From contig NZ_JAUSXS010000001.1 of the NCBI RefSeq assembly GCF_030816195.1, positions 682,001 to 746,000 on the forward strand: DNA of 64,000 nt, given 5' to 3'. The notes below the pieces were generated by a model that saw only the letters and a program-made list of their open reading frames with translations, made no database searches and had not been told where the DNA came from. Both the position numbers and the translations under genes were made by a program. The stretch is from Pseudomonas sp. W4I3. Lineage in GTDB: Bacteria; Pseudomonadota; Gammaproteobacteria; Pseudomonadales; Pseudomonadaceae. Below, one piece after another: positions 37,624 through 46,966 of the stretch; the first letter of the stretch is position 1; every line of letters begins with the position of its first letter.

Positions 37624-38401
37624 GCTTGCAGCTATCTCCATGAACGTGAGGGTGGGGTGCGGCGGAATCGTCAACCACGGCGCCATGCAAATCATGGGCG
37701 TGGTCGTGATGGTGATGGTAGATCGCCAGGCTTTGCGCGTTCTTACCGAACAGTTCGACAAACGCCGGGTCGCCGCTGACCTGTTCCGGGTGGCCGGAAC
37801 AGCACACGTGGCGGTTGAGGCAGACGACCTGGTCGGTGGTGCTCATCACCAGGTGCAGGTCGTGGGAGACCATCAACACACCGCAGCCGTGACGGTCGCG
37901 CAGACGGGTGATCAGGCTGTACAGCTCGGCTTGGCCGGCGACATCGACGCCTTGCACGGGCTCATCGAGCACCAGCAGTTCCGGTTCGCGCAACAGGGCG
38001 CGGGCCAGCAGCACACGCTGCATTTCGCCGCCGGAGATGCTCTGCACCGGGCTGTCAATCACCTGTTCGGCGCCGACTTCCTTGAGTGCCGCCTGCGCAC
38101 GCGCACGGTCGACCCCAGGCACCAGGCGCAGGAAGCGCAGGACTGAAAGCGGAAGTGTCGGGTCCACATGCAGCTTCTGCGGCATATAGCCCACGCGCAA
38201 TTTGGCCTTGCGCCATACGCTGCCGCGGTCGGGCTTGAGCAGACCCAGCACGGCGCGCACCAGGGTGGTCTTGCCGGCGCCATTGGGGCCAATCAGGGTA
38301 ACGATCTGGCCCGGCTCCACGCTCAACGCAATGTTATCCAGCACGTTTTGCCCGGCGAACGTGACCCCGACCTGCTCCAGGCGGATTAGCGCGTTGCTCA
38401 T
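37616..38401 (-). CDS. znuC: Zinc ABC transporter ATP-binding protein with His-rich tail
   Basis: The 261-aa ATPase has Walker A ([13 protein letters not shown]), signature [12 protein letters not shown], Walker B ([12 protein letters not shown]) and the switch His (VSHDLHL). The last 35 residues are very rich in His and Asp ([21 protein letters not shown]), a possible zinc-sensing or storing tail. It powers ZnuABC uptake. Its start overlaps the zur stop by one base, so zur-znuC-znuB form one unit. Confidence 0.94.
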   Translation of the reverse strand: MSNALIRLEQVGVTFAGQNVLDNIALSVEPGQIVTLIGPNGAGKTTLVRAVLGLLKPDRGSVWRKAKLRVGYMPQKLHVDPTLPLSVLRFLRLVPGVDRARAQAALKEVGAEQVIDSPVQSISGGEMQRVLLARALLREPELLVLDEPVQGVDVAGQAELYSLITRLRDRHGCGVLMVSHDLHLVMSTTDQVVCLNRHVCCSGHPEQVSGDPAFVELFGKNAQSLAIYHHHHDHAHDLHGAVVDDSAAPHPHVHGDSCKHG

Positions 38402-38883
38402 CAAGCCCCCTGACAGCCCGAGCACAGGCCGACCACTTCGACCGTTTGCCCTTCGACGCTGAAACCCACCTCGGCGGCGCTTTTAACGATCGCGTCACTG
38501 ATGCTTTTTTGTTCAAGCTCGATGGCGGCGTGGCACTGGCGGCAAATCAGGAACTGGCCTTGATGCGCATGCTCCGGGTGGTTGCAGCCGACAAAGGCAT
38601 TGAGCGAGGCGATGCGGTGCACCAGGCCGTTTTCCAGCAGGAAGTCCAGCGCACGGTAAACCGTGGGTGGCGCGGCGCGGCGGCCGTCCTGTTCGCTGAG
38701 CACACCGAGGATGTCGTAAGCGCCCAGAGGCTTGTGGCTTTGCCACACCAGCTCCAGCACGCGTCGACGCAGCGCAGTCAGGCGCAAACCCTTCTGCGCA
38801 CACAGGGTGTCAGCCTCCGACAACGCGGTGTGAACGCAGTGAGAGTGATCGTGGGGACGACTGGCAAGCGGTGTTATAGGCAT
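38401..38883 (-). CDS. zur: Zinc uptake regulator Zur (Fur family)
   Basis: The 160-aa Fur-family protein has an N-terminal winged helix ([16 protein letters not shown]) and the zinc-binding site ICRQCH plus C-terminal LCSGCQ, giving the structural Cys4 site. The metal-sensing His lie in NHPEHAHQG. With zinc bound it represses zinc uptake genes. It is the first gene of zur-znuCB and divergent from znuA, with a Zur-like dyad between them, so autoregulation is likely. Confidence 0.94.
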   Translation of the reverse strand: MPITPLASRPHDHSHCVHTALSEADTLCAQKGLRLTALRRRVLELVWQSHKPLGAYDILGVLSEQDGRRAAPPTVYRALDFLLENGLVHRIASLNAFVGCNHPEHAHQGQFLICRQCHAAIELEQKSISDAIVKSAAEVGFSVEGQTVEVVGLCSGCQGA

Positions 38884-38910
38884 GAGCGGCGACAGATATT
38901 TGATAGAGAC

Positions 38911-38923
38911 GTTATTATGTTAC
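38911..38923. promoter_or_regulatory. Candidate Zur box between zur and znuA
   Basis: GTTATTATGTTAC matches GTTATANTATAAC at 9 of 12 fixed positions. It lies midway between the divergent zur (ATG 38883) and znuA starts, able to repress both. Confidence 0.65.
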
Positions 38924-38950
38924 CCGTTCCTACGCCATTGAGTGGTCATC

Positions 38951-39871
38951 GTGTCCCGACTTTTTCCCGTTTTTGTCGTATTTGTCACCAGTTTGTTCAT
39001 GGCTGGCGCCGCTCAGGCCGAGGTGAAGGTGCTCACCAGCATCAAGCCGCTGCAGCTGATCGCCGCTGCTGTGCAGGACGGTGTGGCAGTTCCGGAGGTG
39101 TTGCTGCCGCCGGGTGCGTCGCCGCATAACTTTGCGTTGCGCCCATCCGACGTACGGCGCGTGCAGTCAGTAGACCTGCTCTACTGGATCGGGCCGGACA
39201 TGGAAACATTCCTGCCGCGCGTGTTGAAAGGTCGTACGGCGACAACGGTGGCCGTGCAGGACCTGCCAGGTATGAAACTGCGCCGTTTCGGCGAAGATAG
39301 CCACTCGCATGCCGACGAAGCGGACGAACATGATCACGACCATCGCCCAGGCAGTGTGGATGCGCATTTGTGGTTGTCGACGGTGAACGCACGGGTGATC
39401 GCGGCGCGCATGGCGGCTGACCTCAGTGCTGCCGACCCGGCCAACGCTGAGCGTTATCAGAGCAACGCGAAGGCGTTCGAGGGGCGCCTGGATGCGCTGG
39501 ATGCGCGCCTGAAGCAGCGCCTGGCGGGCGTTGAGGGCAAACCTTACTTTGTATTTCACGAAGCCTTTGATTACTTCGAAGACGCTTACGGCTTGAAGCA
39601 CGCCGGTGTGTTCGCCGTTGCAGCCGAAGTGCAGCCGGGGGCGCAGCATGTGGCGGCGATGCGTACGCGTTTGCAGGAAGTGGGCAAGACCTGTGTGTTC
39701 AGCGAGCCGCCGTTGCGACCGCGCTTGGCTGAAACGCTGGTGGCTGGCTTGCCGGTGAAGCTGGCCGAACTGGATGCGCTGGGCGGCTATACCCCGGCGA
39801 CTGCGCAAGGTTATGAGCAGGTGTTGGAAAAGCTGGGCAATGATCTGGCTGGATGCCTGGAATCGCTCTAA
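38951..39871 (+). CDS. znuA: Zinc ABC transporter substrate-binding protein
   Basis: The 306-aa product has a signal peptide (FPVFVVFVTSLFMAGAAQA) and is a cluster A-I metal-binding protein: LPPGASPHNFALRPSD supplies the first His, then a His/Asp-rich loop (DSHSHADEADEHDHDH), then VDAHLWLS and FVFHEAFDYF. It captures periplasmic Zn2+ for ZnuBC. The start is one of two GTGs; 38951 (SRLFPVF) has GAGTGG 6 nt upstream and is preferred to 38942. Confidence 0.93.
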   Translation: MSRLFPVFVVFVTSLFMAGAAQAEVKVLTSIKPLQLIAAAVQDGVAVPEVLLPPGASPHNFALRPSDVRRVQSVDLLYWIGPDMETFLPRVLKGRTATTVAVQDLPGMKLRRFGEDSHSHADEADEHDHDHRPGSVDAHLWLSTVNARVIAARMAADLSAADPANAERYQSNAKAFEGRLDALDARLKQRLAGVEGKPYFVFHEAFDYFEDAYGLKHAGVFAVAAEVQPGAQHVAAMRTRLQEVGKTCVFSEPPLRPRLAETLVAGLPVKLAELDALGGYTPATAQGYEQVLEKLGNDLAGCLESL

Positions 39872-39896
39872 ATGTGGGGCAAGCGTTAAGGCTTGT

Positions 39897-39996
39897 TGTA
39901 GGAGCGAGCTTGCTCGCGAAAAACTCACAGGCACCGCGTTCATTCAGAAAGCACGCGTTATCGTTGACGTTTTTCGCGAGCAAGCTCGCTCCTACA
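39897..39996. repeat. 100-bp REPIN-like unit, GAGCGAGCTTGCTCGC type (copy 2)
   Basis: The unit begins TGTAGGAGCGAGCTTGCTCG and ends in its reverse complement. It is almost identical to the reverse complement of 2706-2805, spacer included. It lies between convergent znuA and thrB, ending 18 bp before the thrB stop. Confidence 0.85.
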
Positions 39997-40014
39997 TTTG
40001 GACTGAGCAGGTCT

Positions 40015-40968
40015 TTAGAGCGCGAACGGCAGATGTACAGCCACCTGTTGGCGCTGCAACAGGCGATGCTCGAACTCGGCGGGGTCGTGAATAAGCACAT
40101 CCTGCCCGGCAAACGACTCGGCTGCGATCAGCCGTGACAGCCAGAACCGCACGCACGCCACACGCAGCAGGGTCGGCCACAGCTCGGCTTCCTTCGCGGT
40201 AAACGGCCGCAGCCCCGCGTAAGCGCCCAGCAACGCACGGGCGCGCTGCCCGTCAATCACGCCGTCGGCATCCGAACACCAGTCGTTCAGGGCGATGGCC
40301 ACGTCGTACAGCATCGGCCCCGAGCAGGCGTTGTAGAAATCGATCAGGCCCGTCAGATGCGTGCCTTCGAACATCGCGTTATCGCGAAACAGGTCGCCGT
40401 GCACGTTGGCGCGTGGCAGCGCCAGGATCTGCGCCTTGTGGGCTTCGATCTCGCCCAAGGCATCCTGCAGAAGGCGCTGTTGTGCGTCGTTCAAGTGTGA
40501 AATCAGCTGCGCACCTTCACTGAGCATCCAATCCAGCCCGCGATCGGTCTTGCGCTCCAGTACCTTGTCGCCCTGGGTCGCCAGGTGCAGGTGACCGAGC
40601 AGGTCGCCGACCTGGGCGCAATGCTGGGCGTTGGCCTCCTTGATGTGCTTGCCGGCCAGGCGTGGCTGCAGCAGCGCCGGTTTGCCGGCCAGTGTGCGCA
40701 GGGCTACGCCGTCGGTAGTGCGCAGGGCATAGGGAACGGGCAGGTCGGCGTCGTGGAGCACGTCGAGCAGTTCGATGAAGAACGGCATTTCAGCGACGGG
40801 GCCGCGCTCAACCAGGGTCAGGACGAACTCGCCCTGTTCCAGGCTGATGAAGAAGTTGGTGTTTTCGCTACCGGCGGCAATCCCCTGGAAATCAAGCAGG
40901 CGGCCGAGCCCGTAAGGGGCAAGAAAGGTTTCCAGCTCGGGCCGAGCCAGGGGGGTAAACACAGACAT
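40015..40968 (-). CDS. thrB: Homoserine kinase (APH-fold type)
   Basis: The 317-aa protein has a kinase-like APH fold: the nucleotide loop region GIAAGSENTNFFISL, catalytic HGDLFRDNAMF, and the metal Asp in GLIDFYNACSG. This is the homoserine kinase form found in pseudomonads, unrelated to GHMP-type E. coli ThrB. It phosphorylates homoserine for threonine synthesis. A DUF2782 gene lies 56 bp upstream on the same strand; linkage in an operon is likely. Confidence 0.9.
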   Translation of the reverse strand: MSVFTPLARPELETFLAPYGLGRLLDFQGIAAGSENTNFFISLEQGEFVLTLVERGPVAEMPFFIELLDVLHDADLPVPYALRTTDGVALRTLAGKPALLQPRLAGKHIKEANAQHCAQVGDLLGHLHLATQGDKVLERKTDRGLDWMLSEGAQLISHLNDAQQRLLQDALGEIEAHKAQILALPRANVHGDLFRDNAMFEGTHLTGLIDFYNACSGPMLYDVAIALNDWCSDADGVIDGQRARALLGAYAGLRPFTAKEAELWPTLLRVACVRFWLSRLIAAESFAGQDVLIHDPAEFEHRLLQRQQVAVHLPFAL

Positions 40969-41024
40969 GGTTAAAACTGCCGTTACGGGCGCCGCTCAGG
41001 ACGGCGCCGGTTGAAGTTAGGACA

Positions 41025-41315
41025 TCATTTCCATTCGAAGATCTTCCATGACGGGATCAGCATATCCGGCTGGTCAGAGCGGATGAAGTTCGCGTCGGTC
41101 CCGTCCGCACGGACCAGAAAATACGGTGGAGCACCTTTGGGCGTTACCTTGATGGCGTACAGAAAGCCGTTTTGGCGGTACTCCTGGATCGTCTTGTCGC
41201 CTTCCGTGCGAATGGTTACTTCCGGATCCGCCGAAGGGGCATCGTCTGCCGCCATGGCAGCCATCGGAGCGAGTGCAATCAAGCCAGTGAACAGCAGGCG
41301 ATTGAATGTACGCAT
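41025..41315 (-). CDS. DUF2782 family secreted protein
   Basis: The 96-aa product has a signal peptide (LLFTGLIALAPMAAMAA) and a short mature domain with EYRQNGFLYAIKVTPKGAPP and DMLIPSWKIFEWK. This matches DUF2782, a small periplasmic family that often sits next to thrB and polA. It has no known function. It is divergent from polA, whose start is 74 bp away; AAGG upstream supports the ATG at 41315. Confidence 0.87.
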   Translation of the reverse strand: MRTFNRLLFTGLIALAPMAAMAADDAPSADPEVTIRTEGDKTIQEYRQNGFLYAIKVTPKGAPPYFLVRADGTDANFIRSDQPDMLIPSWKIFEWK

Positions 41316-41389
41316 GATAACCTTGTCCCTTTGTTTTCATTGGTCCGGCTATTCTAGCGCCTGACCCGCCGAAAAGGTTGATCCTGCTC

Positions 41390-44185
41390 ATGAGCCAAGC
41401 GCCCCTCGTCCTGGTGGACGGTTCTTCTTATCTGTACCGCGCCTTTCACGCGCTGCCACCGCTGACCACCTCCAAAGGCCTGCCGACCGGTGCGGTCAAG
41501 GGCGTGCTGAACATGCTCAAGAGCCTGCGCAAGCAATATCCGGACAGCCCGTTCGCCGTGGTGTTCGACGCCAAGGGCGGGACCTTTCGCGATGAAATGT
41601 TCGCCGATTACAAGGCCAATCGCCCAAGCATGCCCGACGACATGCGCCTGCAGATCGAGCCCCTGCACCAGAGCGTGATCGCCCTGGGCTTCCCGTTGCT
41701 GTGCGTCGAAGGCGTGGAAGCCGATGACGTGATCGGCACCCTGGCCCGCAGCAGTGCCGCCGCTGACCGTCCGGTGGTGATCTCCACTGGCGACAAGGAC
41801 ATGGCGCAACTGGTGGATGGGCACATTACCTTGGTCAACACCATGACCGGTAGTTCGATGGACATCGAGGGCGTAAAGGAGAAATTCGGCGTCGCTCCGG
41901 AGCAGATCATCGATTATCTGGCGTTGATGGGCGATTCGTCCGACAACATCCCTGGTGTTCCAGGCATCGGCCCGAAGACCGCCTCCGGTTTGCTGGTGGG
42001 TGTGAATGGCGGCCTCAAAGAACTGTATGAGCAGTTGGACATTGTGCCGACCCTGCCGATTCGTGGTGCCAAGACGCTGCCGGCCAAGTTGGAAGAACAC
42101 AAGGAAATGGCGTTCCTGTCCTATCGGCTGGCGACGATCAAAATCGACGTGCCTCTGGATATCGGCCTGGACGACTTGCACCTGATCGAGCCGGATCGCG
42201 AAAAGCTGCTTGAGTTGTACACCCTGCTTGAGTTCAAGAGCTGGTACGACGAGATTCAGCGCGATACCAAGCGGGTCGAACTCAAGGCGGCAAGCGAGGT
42301 TGCACCTGTCGCCGAGGCGCCCGTCGAGGCGGTGATATCGGTGCCGGTGGAGGCTGTCTACACCACCATCCTTGACCAGGCCACGTTCGATCTCTGGATG
42401 AAGAAACTCAACGATGCGCCGTTGTTTGCCTTCGATACCGAAACCACCGGAATTGATGCGCAACGGGCACAGTTGGTTGGGGTCTCGTTCGCGGTGCAGC
42501 CTCATGAAGCCGCGTATGTCCCGCTGGCGCATGCCTATACCGGCGCGCCGGAGCAGTTGGACCGTGACACCGTGCTGCTGGCGTTGAAGCCGTTGCTGGA
42601 AGACCCGACCAAGCTCAAGGTCGGCCAGCACGCCAAGTTCGACATGAATATCCTGGCCAACTGCGCCATCGGTGGCGACCCTGCAGAGGGCATCACCGTG
42701 CGCGGCATCGCGTTCGATACCATGCTCGAATCCTACGTGCTGAACTCCACCGCGACCCGCCATGACATGGACAGCCTGGCGAAGAAGTACCTGGACCACG
42801 ACACCGTCAGCTTCCAGGACATCGCCGGCAAGGGCGCCAAACAGCTGACATTCGACCAGATCGCCCTCGAGCAAGCCGGCCCGTACGCGGCTGAAGATGC
42901 TGATGTGACGTTGCGCCTGCACCAGAAACTGCATGCGCAGCTGGCGGCGATCCCGAGCCTGGCCAGCGTGCTGACGGACATCGAGATACCCCTGGTGCCG
43001 GTGCTGGCGCGTATTGAGCGTCAGGGCGCCTTGGTGGACAAGGACCTGCTCGGCATCCAGAGCATCGAGCTGGGCAACAAGATGGTCGAGCTGGAACGCC
43101 AGGCATTCGAGATCGCGGGTGAGGAGTTCAACCTGGGTTCGCCCAAGCAGCTCGGGGCGATTCTCTACGAGAAGCTCGGCATGCCGGTGTTGAAAAAGAC
43201 CGGCAAGGGGCAAGCCTCCACCGCCGAGGAAGTGCTGGCCAAACTGGCCGAGGATGATTTCCCGTTGCCCAAGGTACTGATGCAGTACCGCAGCATGAGC
43301 AAGCTCAAAAGCACCTATACCGACCGCCTGCCGGAACAGATCAACCCACGTACCGGGCGTATTCATACGTCTTACCACCAGGCGGTGGCGGCGACCGGGC
43401 GTCTGTCCTCCAGCGATCCGAACCTGCAGAACATCCCGGTGCGCACCGCCGAAGGCCGACGCATTCGCCAGGCGTTTGTCGCGCCCAAGGGCTACAAGCT
43501 GCTGGCAGCGGACTATTCGCAGATCGAACTGCGGATCATGGCGCACCTGTCCAAGGATGAAGGGCTGATGAACGCCTTTCGCAACGACCTGGACGTGCAC
43601 ACCGCCACGGCTGCCGAGGTGTTCAAGGTTGAATTGACAGAGGTCACGTCCAACCAGCGCCGTAGCGCCAAGGCGATCAACTTCGGCCTGATCTACGGCA
43701 TGGGTGCCCAGAAGCTTGGCAAGGACATCGGCGTCGACACCAAGACCGCCAAGGCCTATATCGATGTGTACTTTGCCCGCTACCCCGGCGTGCGTGAGTA
43801 CATGGAGCGCACCCGTGCCCAGGCGGCGGATCAGGGCTACGTGGAAACCTTCTTCGGGCGGCGTCTGTACTTGCCGGATATCAACTCCAACAAGCCTCAG
43901 GAACGCGCGGCGGCCGAACGCACCGCAATCAATGCGCCGATGCAGGGCACGGCAGCGGACATCATCAAGAAAGCCATGGTGAAGGTGGACAACTGGCTGA
44001 CCGAGTCGGGCTTGGACGCCAAGGTGATCCTGCAGGTGCACGACGAACTGGTACTGGAGGTGCGCGAAGACCTGATCGCAGAGGTCAGCGAGAGGATCCG
44101 CGAACACATGAGCGCCGCGGCTGAGCTGGACGTGCCGTTGGTGGTGGACGTGGGTGTTGGCGATAACTGGGACGAGGCCCACTGA
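41390..44185 (+). CDS. polA: DNA polymerase I
   Basis: The 931-aa protein has all three domains. The 5'-3' exonuclease (residues about 1-290) has the metal Asp cluster ([19 protein letters not shown]). The 3'-5' exonuclease (about 330-520) has an intact DxE (AFDTETTG), so proofreading is expected. The polymerase has motif A (DYSQIELRI), motif B ([14 protein letters not shown]) and motif C ([10 protein letters not shown]). It fills gaps and removes Okazaki primers. I chose ATG 41390; the upstream TTG 41378 is possible. ersA follows. Confidence 0.97.
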   Translation: MSQAPLVLVDGSSYLYRAFHALPPLTTSKGLPTGAVKGVLNMLKSLRKQYPDSPFAVVFDAKGGTFRDEMFADYKANRPSMPDDMRLQIEPLHQSVIALGFPLLCVEGVEADDVIGTLARSSAAADRPVVISTGDKDMAQLVDGHITLVNTMTGSSMDIEGVKEKFGVAPEQIIDYLALMGDSSDNIPGVPGIGPKTASGLLVGVNGGLKELYEQLDIVPTLPIRGAKTLPAKLEEHKEMAFLSYRLATIKIDVPLDIGLDDLHLIEPDREKLLELYTLLEFKSWYDEIQRDTKRVELKAASEVAPVAEAPVEAVISVPVEAVYTTILDQATFDLWMKKLNDAPLFAFDTETTGIDAQRAQLVGVSFAVQPHEAAYVPLAHAYTGAPEQLDRDTVLLALKPLLEDPTKLKVGQHAKFDMNILANCAIGGDPAEGITVRGIAFDTMLESYVLNSTATRHDMDSLAKKYLDHDTVSFQDIAGKGAKQLTFDQIALEQAGPYAAEDADVTLRLHQKLHAQLAAIPSLASVLTDIEIPLVPVLARIERQGALVDKDLLGIQSIELGNKMVELERQAFEIAGEEFNLGSPKQLGAILYEKLGMPVLKKTGKGQASTAEEVLAKLAEDDFPLPKVLMQYRSMSKLKSTYTDRLPEQINPRTGRIHTSYHQAVAATGRLSSSDPNLQNIPVRTAEGRRIRQAFVAPKGYKLLAADYSQIELRIMAHLSKDEGLMNAFRNDLDVHTATAAEVFKVELTEVTSNQRRSAKAINFGLIYGMGAQKLGKDIGVDTKTAKAYIDVYFARYPGVREYMERTRAQAADQGYVETFFGRRLYLPDINSNKPQERAAAERTAINAPMQGTAADIIKKAMVKVDNWLTESGLDAKVILQVHDELVLEVREDLIAEVSERIREHMSAAAELDVPLVVDVGVGDNWDEAH

Positions 44186-44274
44186 TTCTGCGGCTTCGCC
44201 ATTACCGAGGATGGCGAAGCGCTTTAGAACGGAAACCGCTGTCAGTTATTTCCAAGTGTTTTTTGAACCTGCCG

Positions 44275-44302
44275 GAACTTAACCTGTGAACCGCCACTCA
44301 GA
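44275..44302 (+). promoter_or_regulatory. AlgU (sigma22)-type promoter of ersA
   Basis: GAACTT (44275-44280) and TCAGA (44298-44302) lie 17 nt apart. Transcription would begin about 44309, giving an RNA of about 130 nt that ends at a strong terminator. ErsA of Pseudomonas is known to be AlgU-dependent. Confidence 0.75.
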
Positions 44303-44308
44303 GTTACT

Positions 44309-44438
44309 GAATGGGTGGTGAAGCCCTTCAATGCTCCTATGTTGTGTTAAGTGTTGGCAGATATCTGGACCCCGCCCTAGCGGTCCGGAACTTGGACCCC
44401 GAACTTCCCCTCCCCATACGAAGTCCGGGGTTTTTTTT
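44309..44438 (+). ncRNA. ersA: ErsA small regulatory RNA
   Basis: The location between polA and engB, the AlgU promoter just upstream, and the length of about 130 nt all match ErsA, the envelope-stress sRNA of Pseudomonas that base-pairs with mRNAs (algC and others) with Hfq. The pyrimidine-rich segment near 44397-44415 (CUUCCCCUCCCC) could be the pairing or Hfq region. The call rests on context and promoter, not on a full alignment; the 5' end is inferred. Confidence 0.8.
44397..44438 (+). terminator. Rho-independent terminator of ersA
   Basis: CCCCGAACTT pairs with AAGTCCGGGG across a 14-nt loop with one mismatch, followed by eight T residues at 44431-44438. It is a strong sRNA-style terminator. 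Confidence 0.85.
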
Positions 44439-44451
44439 GCCTGCGCAAAAG

Positions 44452-45093
44452 TTACTCGGCGATTTCCGCGCCCTTGTCGGCCAGTTCCATCCAGCCGGCC
44501 AGTACCGTGTAGGCGTCTTCCAGGCCCATGCGCTTTGGCGCCGAGAACAGCTGGATAGTGATCGCATCGCCCCAGCCCTTACGGATTTCGGACTGCACTT
44601 TGAGCAGGGTGTTCTTGGCCGCGCCGTAGGTCAGCTTGTCGGCCTTGGTCAGCAGGATATGCATCGGCATGCCGCTGGCGACTGCCCAATCGAGCATCAA
44701 CAGGTCGAAATCGGTCATTGGATGACGGATGTCCATCATCAGAATCAAACCCTTCAAACTCTCCCGGCCACCCAGGTAAGCCTCCAGGTGACGCTGCCAG
44801 TGCAGCTTCAGCGGGATAGGAACTTTTGCATAACCGTAGCCTGGCAGGTCGACCAGACGCCGATCATCGTCTAGCTTGAAGAAATTGAGCAGTTGCGTGC
44901 GACCTGGGGTTTTCGAGGTGCGCGCAAGGCTGGCGTGGGTCAGGGTGTTCAGTGCGCTGGACTTGCCAGCGTTGGAACGGCCGGCAAAGGCAACTTCAAA
45001 GCCTTCGTCATCGGGGCATTGGTCCACTTTGGCGGCGCTGAGCATGAAGGTGGACTGTTGGCACAGGCCGAGGATGGGGTTCTTGAGTTGCAT
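44452..45093 (-). CDS. engB: Ribosome biogenesis GTP-binding protein EngB/YihA
   Basis: The 213-aa GTPase has G1 [13 protein letters not shown]3 DLPGYGYAK and G4 LTKADKL. EngB is an essential factor in 50S assembly. ATG 45093 ([13 protein letters not shown]) gives the usual N-terminus; the longer frame upstream to 45219 is not conserved-looking. It is convergent with ersA, whose terminator ends 13 bp from the engB stop. The gap to the next gene (45094-45293) shows no clear coding signal. Confidence 0.94.
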   Translation of the reverse strand: MQLKNPILGLCQQSTFMLSAAKVDQCPDDEGFEVAFAGRSNAGKSSALNTLTHASLARTSKTPGRTQLLNFFKLDDDRRLVDLPGYGYAKVPIPLKLHWQRHLEAYLGGRESLKGLILMMDIRHPMTDFDLLMLDWAVASGMPMHILLTKADKLTYGAAKNTLLKVQSEIRKGWGDAITIQLFSAPKRMGLEDAYTVLAGWMELADKGAEIAE

Positions 45094-45293
45094 GAGATTT
45101 CCGATGTGGGCGGTGCCGAAAAAGGGTGCGGCAAGCGGTGTCGTTTCCGTTTCAGTAGCGCCAGTATATAATGCCGCAGATTTTGTGTGTGCTTTGTCCC
45201 AGCGAAGGATGAAGTTCACGGGAGCGAAAGACCTTCATTGCGCATTAGAACGCAAAACGCTCTCAAACCCTGAAAAGGTCGATGTATGACCGG

Positions 45294-45507
45294 ATGGTGA
45301 CTCGCTTCGGTGTCCTGAGCGCACGTTAGGGCAACAAGGCTACACAGGAACCGGAAGCGCTGTACAACCGAGTTTGCGTGGTCACGCTGGTGCAACGCGT
45401 GACCCGGGGTTTCAAGGCAATGCCGCCGCGTGGTTTGTGCATGGACTGCAGTACTGAGGATTACCAGGCCATCATTTGAGTTGATGGTGAGTAAACCCGG
45501 TAGATAA
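45294..45507 (+). pseudogene. Degraded cytochrome c5-like lipoprotein gene
   Basis: In frame from ATG 45294 the text reads MVTRFGVLSAR, a stop (TAG 45327-45329), then GNKATQEPEALYNRVCV and LVQRVTRGFKAMPPRGLCMDC, the C-terminal signature of cytochrome c5-like proteins. One T too many at 45475-45477 breaks the end, which would read EDYQAIIELMVSKPGR with a stop at 45507. The heme CxxCH segment expected between RVCV and LVQR is missing, and the signal/lipobox region looks shortened. It sits where other pseudomonads have a cytochrome before cytochrome c4. It appears dead, with at least three lesions. Confidence 0.65.
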
Positions 45508-45540
45508 CTCTTAAACCCTTAGCCGTAGTTGGATTAGCTG

Positions 45541-46152
45541 ATGAACAAACTGATCGTGAGTCTGCTGTTGACCTTGGGCATCACCGGTGTTGCCCATGCT
45601 GCAGGCGACGCTACCGCAGGGCAGGCGAAAGCCGCCGTGTGTGGTGCTTGCCACGGACCGGACGGTAACAGCCCGGCACCTAACTTTCCCAAACTGGCTG
45701 GCCAGGGTGAACGCTACCTGACCAAGCAGATGCACGACATCAAGGATGGCAAGCGCGTGGTGCTGGAAATGACCGGTTTGCTGGCCAACTCCAGCGATCA
45801 GGACATGGCTGATATTGCGGCCTATTTTGCCAGTCAGAAAGGCAGCGTGGGAGCTGCTGATCCGAAACTGGTCGCCCGTGGCGAGAAGTTGTTTCGTGGC
45901 GGTGACCTGGACAAAGGCCTGCCCGCCTGTACCGGCTGCCATTCGCCAAATGGCGCAGGCAACGCCGCGGCAGGCTTTCCGCACCTGAGTGGTCAGCACG
46001 CTACTTACATCGCCAAACAGTTGACCGACTTCCGCAAGGAAGAAGCCGGCCGGGCCAACGATGGCGACGCGATGACCATGCGCACCATCGCCCGCAAATT
46101 GAGCGACGAAGACATTGCGGCAATTTCCAGCTACATCCAGGGCCTGCACTGA
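45541..46152 (+). CDS. cc4: Cytochrome c4 (di-heme)
   Basis: The 203-aa product has a signal peptide (KLIVSLLLTLGITGVAHA) and two similar halves, each with a heme site: CGACHG (C34, C37, H38) and CTGCHS (C130, C133, H134). Axial Met are in each half, e.g. LEMTGLLAN. Cytochrome c4 is a periplasmic or membrane-bound electron carrier that can feed terminal oxidases. It follows the dead cytochrome gene by 33 bp and ends in a terminator before dsbA. Confidence 0.93.
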   Translation: MNKLIVSLLLTLGITGVAHAAGDATAGQAKAAVCGACHGPDGNSPAPNFPKLAGQGERYLTKQMHDIKDGKRVVLEMTGLLANSSDQDMADIAAYFASQKGSVGAADPKLVARGEKLFRGGDLDKGLPACTGCHSPNGAGNAAAGFPHLSGQHATYIAKQLTDFRKEEAGRANDGDAMTMRTIARKLSDEDIAAISSYIQGLH

Positions 46153-46196
46153 CAGCCTGCGACGTTAACGCTCGATTAATCCAGCGATGCAAGCAT

Positions 46197-46226
46197 AAAA
46201 AGGGTGGCTTAGGCCGCCCTTTTTTG
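46197..46226 (+). terminator. Rho-independent terminator after cytochrome c4
   Basis: AGGGTGGC-TTAG-GCCGCCCT forms an 8-bp stem with one G-T pair, flanked by A and T runs, so it may work on both strands. It is 45 bp after the cc4 stop. Confidence 0.85.
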
Positions 46227-46320
46227 TGGCTGCTGCCGTTACACTAACGAACTCATGTCCGCGTAGACCTGTCACACCTAAAGGTCGCGTGAGGCGACTT
46301 TATTTGTCCAGGAGTAAAGC

Positions 46321-46956
46321 ATGCGTAATCTGATCCTCAGCGTCGCTCTCGTCACTGCCAGTCTCTTCGGCATGACCGCACAGGCTGCCGACGTGCCGCT
46401 TGAAGCCGGTAAAACCTACGTCGAATTGGCTAACCCGGTGCCGGTTTCGGTACCCGGCAAGATCGAAGTGGTGGAGCTGTTCTGGTACGGCTGCCCGCAT
46501 TGCTACGCCTTTGAGCCAACCATCAACCCTTGGGCCGAAAAACTGCCCAAGGACGTGAATTTCAAACGCATTCCGGCCATGTTCGGCGGCCCATGGGATG
46601 CCCACGGCCAACTGTTCCTGACCCTGGAAGCCATGGGTGTGGAGCATAAGGTTCACAACGCGGTGTTCAACGCGATCCAGAAAGAAGGCAAGCGCCTGAC
46701 CAAGCCAGACGAAATGGCTGACTTCGTTGCCACCCAAGGCGTCGACAAGGACAAATTCCTGGCCACCTTCAACTCCTTCGCCATTCAGGGCCAGATCAAA
46801 CAGGCCAAGGAACTCGCGCAGAAGTATGGCGTACAAGGCGTACCGACCCTGATCGTCAACGGCAAGTACCGTTTCGACCTGGGTAGCACCGGTGGCCCTG
46901 AAGAGACTCTCAATGTTGCCGACCAGCTGATCGCCAAAGAGCGCGCAGCCAAGTAA
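46321..46956 (+). CDS. dsbA: Thiol:disulfide interchange protein DsbA
   Basis: The 211-aa product has a signal peptide (NLILSVALVTASLFGMTAQA) and a thioredoxin fold with the active site CPHC at residues 58-61 (FWYGCPHCYAFEP), plus the cis-Pro loop GVQGVPTLIV. It introduces disulfides into periplasmic proteins and is re-oxidised by DsbB. CAGGAG precedes the ATG. The EEP hydrolase gene follows within 10 bp. Confidence 0.95.
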   Translation: MRNLILSVALVTASLFGMTAQAADVPLEAGKTYVELANPVPVSVPGKIEVVELFWYGCPHCYAFEPTINPWAEKLPKDVNFKRIPAMFGGPWDAHGQLFLTLEAMGVEHKVHNAVFNAIQKEGKRLTKPDEMADFVATQGVDKDKFLATFNSFAIQGQIKQAKELAQKYGVQGVPTLIVNGKYRFDLGSTGGPEETLNVADQLIAKERAAK

Positions 46957-46966
46957 GGGGCTCGCC

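Noticed and set aside
41354..44182. 942-codon open frame antisense to polA
   Set aside because: It mirrors polA codon by codon in a high-GC gene, has no ribosome site and no recognisable domain; polA itself is complete and conserved.
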